Assembly (NCBI RefSeq): GCF_008630635.1
Contig: NZ_CP043869.1
Location: 2,046,001 to 2,110,000, forward strand
Source of the DNA: Neptunomonas concharum
GTDB lineage: Bacteria; Pseudomonadota; Gammaproteobacteria; Pseudomonadales; Balneatricaceae
Direction of reading: 5' to 3'
Length of the DNA: 64,000 bases
The notes beneath the pieces are model-generated. The model searched no databases, had not been told where the DNA came from, and saw nothing but the letters and a program-made list of their open reading frames with translations. The position numbers and the translations under genes were made by a program. How positions within the stretch are numbered: the first letter of the stretch is position 1; the number at the start of each line of letters is the position of its first letter. Below, one piece after another: positions 60,224 to 64,000 of this stretch.

Positions 60224-61876
60224 TTGGAACGCGAATCGATGGAATTTGATGTTGTCGTCGTAGGCGCAGGCCCAGCCGGATTATCCGCTGCCTGTCGCTT
60301 GATGCAGATGGCAAACGAGCAAGAACAAGAACTGACCGTATGTGTGGTTGAAAAGGGTTCTGAAGTAGGTGCCCATATCCTTTCGGGTGCGGTGGTTGAA
60401 TCCCGTGCATTGGATGAACTCTTCCCCAACTGGAAAGAGCTTGGCGCCCCTCTCAACACGCCCGTCACTCGTGATGAGCTGTATCTGCTCAAAGATAATG
60501 AAAAAGCCACCAAACTACCGAGCGCGCTGATCCCAAAAACCATGCACAACCATGGTAACTATATTGTCAGCCTCGGTAACTTAACCCGTTGGCTAGGAGA
60601 GCAGGCGGAGCAGCTCGGTGTCGAGATCTTTCCAGGCTTTACCGCTGCGGAAATTCTTCTCAATGAGGATGGCAGCGTCAAAGGTATCGCTACCGGTGAT
60701 ATGGGTGTCGCTGAAGATGGCTCCGAGAAAGACAGCTATATGCCGGGTATGGAGCTGCATGCCAAATACACCTTGTTTGCGGAAGGTTGCCGCGGCCATT
60801 TGGGCAAACAGCTGTATCAGACGTTCCAGCTGGATAAAAACGCCGATGCTCAGCACTACGGTATCGGTATTAAAGAGCTGTGGGATATCGATCCAGCGAA
60901 ACACGAAGAGGGCTTAGTGGTACATGGGTCGGGTTGGCCACTGGAAGGTGGCACCAGCGGTGGCTTCTTCCTTTACCATGCAGAGAACAATCAAGTGGTG
61001 GTGGGTCTGATTGTCGATCTGAACTACGCCAACCCTTACGTCAGTCCGTTTGATGAATTCCAGCGGATGAAGCATCACCCGGTGCTCAAACAATACTTAG
61101 CAGGCGGTAAGCGTGTCTCTTATGGTGCGCGTGCTATCGCTAAAGGTGGCTTTAATGCACTGCCTGAAATGACCTTCCCGGGCGGTCTTTTGATCGGTTG
61201 TAATGCGGGCACGTTGAACTTCGCTAAAATCAAAGGCACCCATACCGCGATGAAGTCCGGCATGATTGCGGCTGAATCGGTGTTTGAAGCGATCAAAGGC
61301 GGCTGCACCGGCGGTAAAAAACTTGATAGCTTTGATAGCGCGTTTAAAGACTCTTGGTTATATGAAGAGTTGTATCGCTCCCGTAACTTTGGCCCGGCGA
61401 TGCACAAGTTTGGCCCGTATTTAGGTGGCGCGTTCAACTTTATCGATCAGAACCTCTTTGGTGGCAAGCTGCCAATCACGCTACGTGATAATCATGAAGA
61501 TTATGCACAGATGCGCCCCGCTAGCGAGTTCAGCGAGATCACCTACCCGAAACCGGACGGTGTCTTAAGTTTTGATAAGCTCAGCTCGGTGTTCCTCTCC
61601 AACACCAACCATGAAGAAGACCAACCGTGCCACTTAACGCTAAAAGACAGCAGTATTCCGTTGGGTAAAAACCTGCCACTGTACGCAGAACCGGCGCAAC
61701 GCTACTGCCCTGCAGGCGTTTATGAGATTGTGGAAACTGAAGCGGGAGAGGCGAAGTTCCAGATCAACTCGCAGAACTGCGTCCATTGTAAAACCTGTGA
61801 TATTAAAGATCCGTCTCAGAATATCATCTGGATTACTCCAGAAGGCGGCGGCGGGCCTAACTACCCGAATATGTAA
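60224..61876 (+). CDS. Electron transfer flavoprotein-ubiquinone oxidoreductase
   Basis: A 550-residue monotopic membrane enzyme that passes ETF electrons to ubiquinone. The N-terminal FAD motif VVVGAGPAGLSAA and the C-terminal 4Fe-4S cluster binding region (RYCPAGVYE, then CVHCKTCDIKDP) are complete. The start is TTG 60224, with GGGGAG seven bases upstream and the family N-terminus MERESMEFD; ATG 60239 is an alternative. Relative to its flanks the gene looks a little richer in GC and uses more CCG/GGC codons, consistent with strong expression. It ends in a terminator. Confidence 0.96.
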   Translation: MERESMEFDVVVVGAGPAGLSAACRLMQMANEQEQELTVCVVEKGSEVGAHILSGAVVESRALDELFPNWKELGAPLNTPVTRDELYLLKDNEKATKLPSALIPKTMHNHGNYIVSLGNLTRWLGEQAEQLGVEIFPGFTAAEILLNEDGSVKGIATGDMGVAEDGSEKDSYMPGMELHAKYTLFAEGCRGHLGKQLYQTFQLDKNADAQHYGIGIKELWDIDPAKHEEGLVVHGSGWPLEGGTSGGFFLYHAENNQVVVGLIVDLNYANPYVSPFDEFQRMKHHPVLKQYLAGGKRVSYGARAIAKGGFNALPEMTFPGGLLIGCNAGTLNFAKIKGTHTAMKSGMIAAESVFEAIKGGCTGGKKLDSFDSAFKDSWLYEELYRSRNFGPAMHKFGPYLGGAFNFIDQNLFGGKLPITLRDNHEDYAQMRPASEFSEITYPKPDGVLSFDKLSSVFLSNTNHEEDQPCHLTLKDSSIPLGKNLPLYAEPAQRYCPAGVYEIVETEAGEAKFQINSQNCVHCKTCDIKDPSQNIIWITPEGGGGPNYPNM

Positions 61877-61892
61877 CACACATCCTTTATAT

Positions 61893-61920
61893 AAACCCAG
61901 CCATGCTGGGTTTATTTTTA
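61893..61920 (+). terminator. Intrinsic terminator after the ETF-quinone oxidoreductase gene
   Basis: AAACCCAGC and GCTGGGTTT form a perfect 9-bp stem with a 3-base loop, followed by ATTTTTA. It lies 17 bases past the stop. Confidence 0.85.
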
Positions 61921-61982
61921 TGGGATACTTTCTGCTATGATGCTATCCCATTAGCTCAACTCCAGCTTTTTGGATCCAAGCA

Positions 61983-62291
61983 ATGCAACCAGATTATAAC
62001 ATCGCTATCTGGACTGCCGTAGGCCATATCCCTGTTGGCAAAGTCGCAACCTATGGGCAAATCGCAAGATTGGCTGGCTTCCCTAATAGTGCCAGAGCCG
62101 TGGGCCGAGCATTGGCTATCCTCCCTAGTGATACTCGCATCCCTTGGCATCGAGTTATCAACGCAAAAGGGCAAATATCTTTCCCCATAGCAAGTGAAAA
62201 GTTTAAAGAGCAGGCCCTCAGGCTAACATCAGAGGGGATCTTGATTAAGCAGGGTAAAATTTCATTAACATTATTTGGTTGGGAGCTTTAA
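61983..62291 (+). CDS. Alkyltransferase-like protein (ATL), MGMT family without the active-site Cys
   Basis: 102 residues corresponding to the DNA-binding domain of O6-alkylguanine-DNA alkyltransferase. The reactive-Cys motif PCHRV reads PWHRV here, the hallmark of ATL proteins, which bind O6-alkylguanine and direct it to nucleotide excision repair. The upstream helix GQIARLAGFPNSARAVGRAL and YGQIA are typical. It stands between terminators as a single gene. Confidence 0.92.
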   Translation: MQPDYNIAIWTAVGHIPVGKVATYGQIARLAGFPNSARAVGRALAILPSDTRIPWHRVINAKGQISFPIASEKFKEQALRLTSEGILIKQGKISLTLFGWEL

Positions 62292-62292
62292 T

Positions 62293-62322
62293 GAGGCTTT
62301 GCACAAAGGCCTCTTTAGTTCT
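62293..62322 (+). terminator. Probable weak terminator after the ATL gene
   Basis: GAGGC pairs with GCCTC, with an extra TTTG/CAAA pairing across a one-base bulge, followed by TTTAGTT. The T tract is short. Confidence 0.5.
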
Positions 62323-62363
62323 ATTGTTAGTTTTTGGTAAACACAAATCGATAGCCTCTCGAT

Positions 62364-63509
62364 ATGAGCAGTATGGATAGACGGCGCACGCTAGAAACCG
62401 AAAATACAGAGCTAAAGCGTACCCTCAGGCTAACTGCGAAAAAAATTGAGCATAATGAGGCAACGCTGAAACGCTTTTTTGATGTAGAGCTACGTCTTCT
62501 GGCGTGTAATCGTCTTGCTGAGCTCTTGGATCTATTATTAAACGATTTCAAGACAACATTTAAACTGTCTGATGTTCGCCTTGTACTCTTTGACCCTGAA
62601 CACATCACCCGTGAGCTCTTAGAAAACTTTCTTCCGCACCATAGCAGCCAAATTCAGCTAGAGCCTAACCAGCGTTTCCTGAAACAGCTCTACCCTGCCA
62701 AAAAACTATTAGCTGGTGAAATAAGCTCAGATGATAGAAAAGAGCTCTTCCCAAACAACCCTTACATTTTAAGTGCAGCGCTTTTACCCTTAGTTCGGCA
62801 GGAGTGTCTTATTGGCAGCTTGCATCTAGGTGCTCAGGATATCCATCGCTACACAGTAGACTATCAATATGATTATTTAGAGCATCTTGCCTCGGTTATA
62901 GCAGTGTGTATCGAGAACTGTATCAACCAAGAGAACCTACAGCGCCTAAGCACCTTTGATATGCTGACCAATGTTCACAACCGAAGGGCTTTTGATCAAG
63001 ATATTCTTAAAGAGGTGAACAGAGCAAACCGCAACAATGCTCCCCTCAGCTGTTTGTTTATTGATTTAGATTACTTTAAAGCCATTAACGATACCCATGG
63101 ACACCAAACTGGTGACCGGGTCTTAAAAACTATCGGCCTACTGCTGAAAAGGATACTTAGAAAAACCGACTTGATTGCTAGATACGGCGGCGAGGAATTT
63201 GCTATTTTACTGCCGGGATGTGCAGAAACTCAGGCACAGCAGGTCGCCGAAAACTTACGTAAACAGGTTGCATCGGAAATATTTCGAAGCTTAGAGGGGG
63301 TCCCCTTCAGGATCTCTACTTCTATAGGCTTTTCGACTTTTTACCCAGAACAACACCCAAACCCGCCCGATCTAAAAGAAGCGTCCGAGCACCTTGTTAG
63401 AATATCTGATGAGGCCTTATATCAAGCTAAGCATGAGGGGAGAAACTGCATCAGATTCAAGCCCTTTCCCAAACAGGCTGCAGACAACTCCCCTTTGCAT
63501 AGTGCATAA
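62364..63509 (+). CDS. DUF484-GGDEF diguanylate cyclase
   Basis: 381 residues with an N-terminal coiled-coil start (about 1-35), a DUF484/GAF-like sensory domain (about 40-190) and a C-terminal GGDEF domain. The motif is GGEEF at 275-279, and the product-inhibition I-site RxxD (RKTD, 266-269) lies five residues before it, so feedback-controlled c-di-GMP synthesis is likely. No transmembrane segment is seen. Start ATG 62364 or 62373. The second c-di-GMP enzyme of the window. Confidence 0.92.
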   Translation: MSSMDRRRTLETENTELKRTLRLTAKKIEHNEATLKRFFDVELRLLACNRLAELLDLLLNDFKTTFKLSDVRLVLFDPEHITRELLENFLPHHSSQIQLEPNQRFLKQLYPAKKLLAGEISSDDRKELFPNNPYILSAALLPLVRQECLIGSLHLGAQDIHRYTVDYQYDYLEHLASVIAVCIENCINQENLQRLSTFDMLTNVHNRRAFDQDILKEVNRANRNNAPLSCLFIDLDYFKAINDTHGHQTGDRVLKTIGLLLKRILRKTDLIARYGGEEFAILLPGCAETQAQQVAENLRKQVASEIFRSLEGVPFRISTSIGFSTFYPEQHPNPPDLKEASEHLVRISDEALYQAKHEGRNCIRFKPFPKQAADNSPLHSA

Positions 63510-63511
63510 CG

Positions 63512-64000
63512 TTATGCGTTCATATCTTGCATAAGCGCTTTATATAACTCTTTGTACTCCTCAGCCTGCTTCTCACCGAATAAAGGATCGGCCTCAGCAG
63601 GGAGAGAGATAGCAAGCTCTGCCCAATCCTTATCGCTAGCGACTGCAATCAGCTTAGGGAAAATATGCCCCTCTTCAAAGTCTAAATGCGCTTTTTCATT
63701 AAACACGAAGCTCTCTAAACGAGCAATAAACTCATCCATCGGAAGCACAGCGTCATGGAGAATCCCGTCAATAACCTCTAATAAATCACCACCGATCCCT
63801 TTAAGCTCTTGATGGGCAACTTCACAGTCAGCCATTACTTTATCCAGCTCCGCATCCCTCCCTTTGAAAAAAGCATACATCTTATCTTCTCTAGGGTGGT
63901 GGTGATGCTCTGCATAATTGGCAATGTAACCAATAACATCAGCCATCAAACTAAAATTGGGCTCTCCATCATGCTTTAGCTTTTCAACTTTCTTCTCAAG
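63512..64000 (-). CDS. Hemerythrin-like (HHE) protein, N-terminus beyond the window
   Basis: At least 162 codons are open to the window end. The reverse strand from 64000 reads in frame LEKKVEKLKHDGEPNFSLM and continues IGYIANYAEHHHHPREDKMY, the hemerythrin-like His-rich helix; a further HLDFEEGHIFPKL provides later His/Glu ligands. An internal ATG near 63946 should not be taken as the true start, because the frame and the family continue upstream. A di-iron oxygen/NO-sensing or iron-storage role is plausible. It is convergent with the cyclase gene, two bases apart. Confidence 0.85.
   Translation of the reverse strand, partial: LEKKVEKLKHDGEPNFSLMADVIGYIANYAEHHHHPREDKMYAFFKGRDAELDKVMADCEVAHQELKGIGGDLLEVIDGILHDAVLPMDEFIARLESFVFNEKAHLDFEEGHIFPKLIAVASDKDWAELAISLPAEADPLFGEKQAEEYKELYKALMQDMNA

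Noticed and set aside
60224-61876. Possible horizontal transfer of the ETF-quinone oxidoreductase, given its slightly higher GC
   Set aside because: The difference is small, the gene is core and adjacent to etfBA, and high expression explains the codon choice.

Overview
This 64 kb window is a gene-dense, housekeeping-rich piece of chromosome. It most likely comes from a marine gammaproteobacterium of the Oceanospirillales type. The basis for that is gene order and protein resemblance (the Pseudomonas-like run leuC-leuD-leuB-asd-usg-fimV-truA-trpF...accD-folC-dedD-cvpA-purF-metZ, the AcnD/PrpF methylcitrate cluster, and the yafS-rnhA-dnaQ / gloB pair) plus moderate GC content. The genus cannot be fixed from sequence alone. 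I see no prophage, insertion sequence, CRISPR array, rRNA or tRNA. No gene-free stretch exceeds about 260 bases; the longest (1472-1730) lies between divergent genes and shows nothing beyond presumed promoters.

Layout. 1-140: start of ruvA (minus, cut by the window). 215-1471: ftsY with a long Pro-Glu hexanucleotide repeat. 1731-4147: a Kef-type antiporter and an STN/HEAT-repeat envelope protein. 4268-11116: a GntR regulator and the 2-methylcitrate (propionate) operon prpB-prpC-acnD-prpF on the minus strand, preceded at 11248-12120 by an alpha/beta hydrolase that carries the same operator palindrome. 12263-15177: pabB, dusC and a frameshifted thpR. 15181-33463: a long minus-strand biosynthetic and cell-envelope block (metZ, purF, cvpA, dedD, folC, accD, trpA, trpB, trpF, truA, fimV, usg, asd, leuB, leuD, leuC) broken by several intrinsic terminators. 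33641-36719: a small cysteine-motif protein, a eukaryotic-type HisA, dnaQ, rnhA and a YafS-like methyltransferase. 36818-45064: gloB, then mltD, a small membrane protein and yejABEF on the plus strand. 45089-49317: yceH and a Fur-box iron-uptake pair (PepSY membrane protein and TonB receptor). 49485-53346: a TRIC-like channel, ruvC, yebC and aspS. 53473-57658: a HIT protein, a FemAB-like acyltransferase, a response regulator with GGDEF and EAL domains, and a flavin reductase. 57876-64000: a small hypothetical protein, etfBA, the ETF-quinone oxidoreductase, an alkyltransferase-like protein, a DUF484-GGDEF cyclase and a hemerythrin-like protein cut by the window end.

Functional themes. Propionyl-CoA oxidation through the methylcitrate cycle is under a local GntR repressor whose perfect palindrome also sits at the promoter of the neighbouring hydrolase. 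MltD next to YejABEF suggests coupling of murein cleavage and uptake of muropeptides or other peptides. ETF and its quinone oxidoreductase form an electron-transfer module. Two cyclic-di-GMP enzymes are present, one with an unusual insertion between its inhibitory site and its GGDEF motif. The most unusual points are the shared GntR operators, the 24-unit repeat in ftsY, the eukaryotic-type HisA, the GGDEF insertion, the CX3CX2C small protein and the thpR frameshift.
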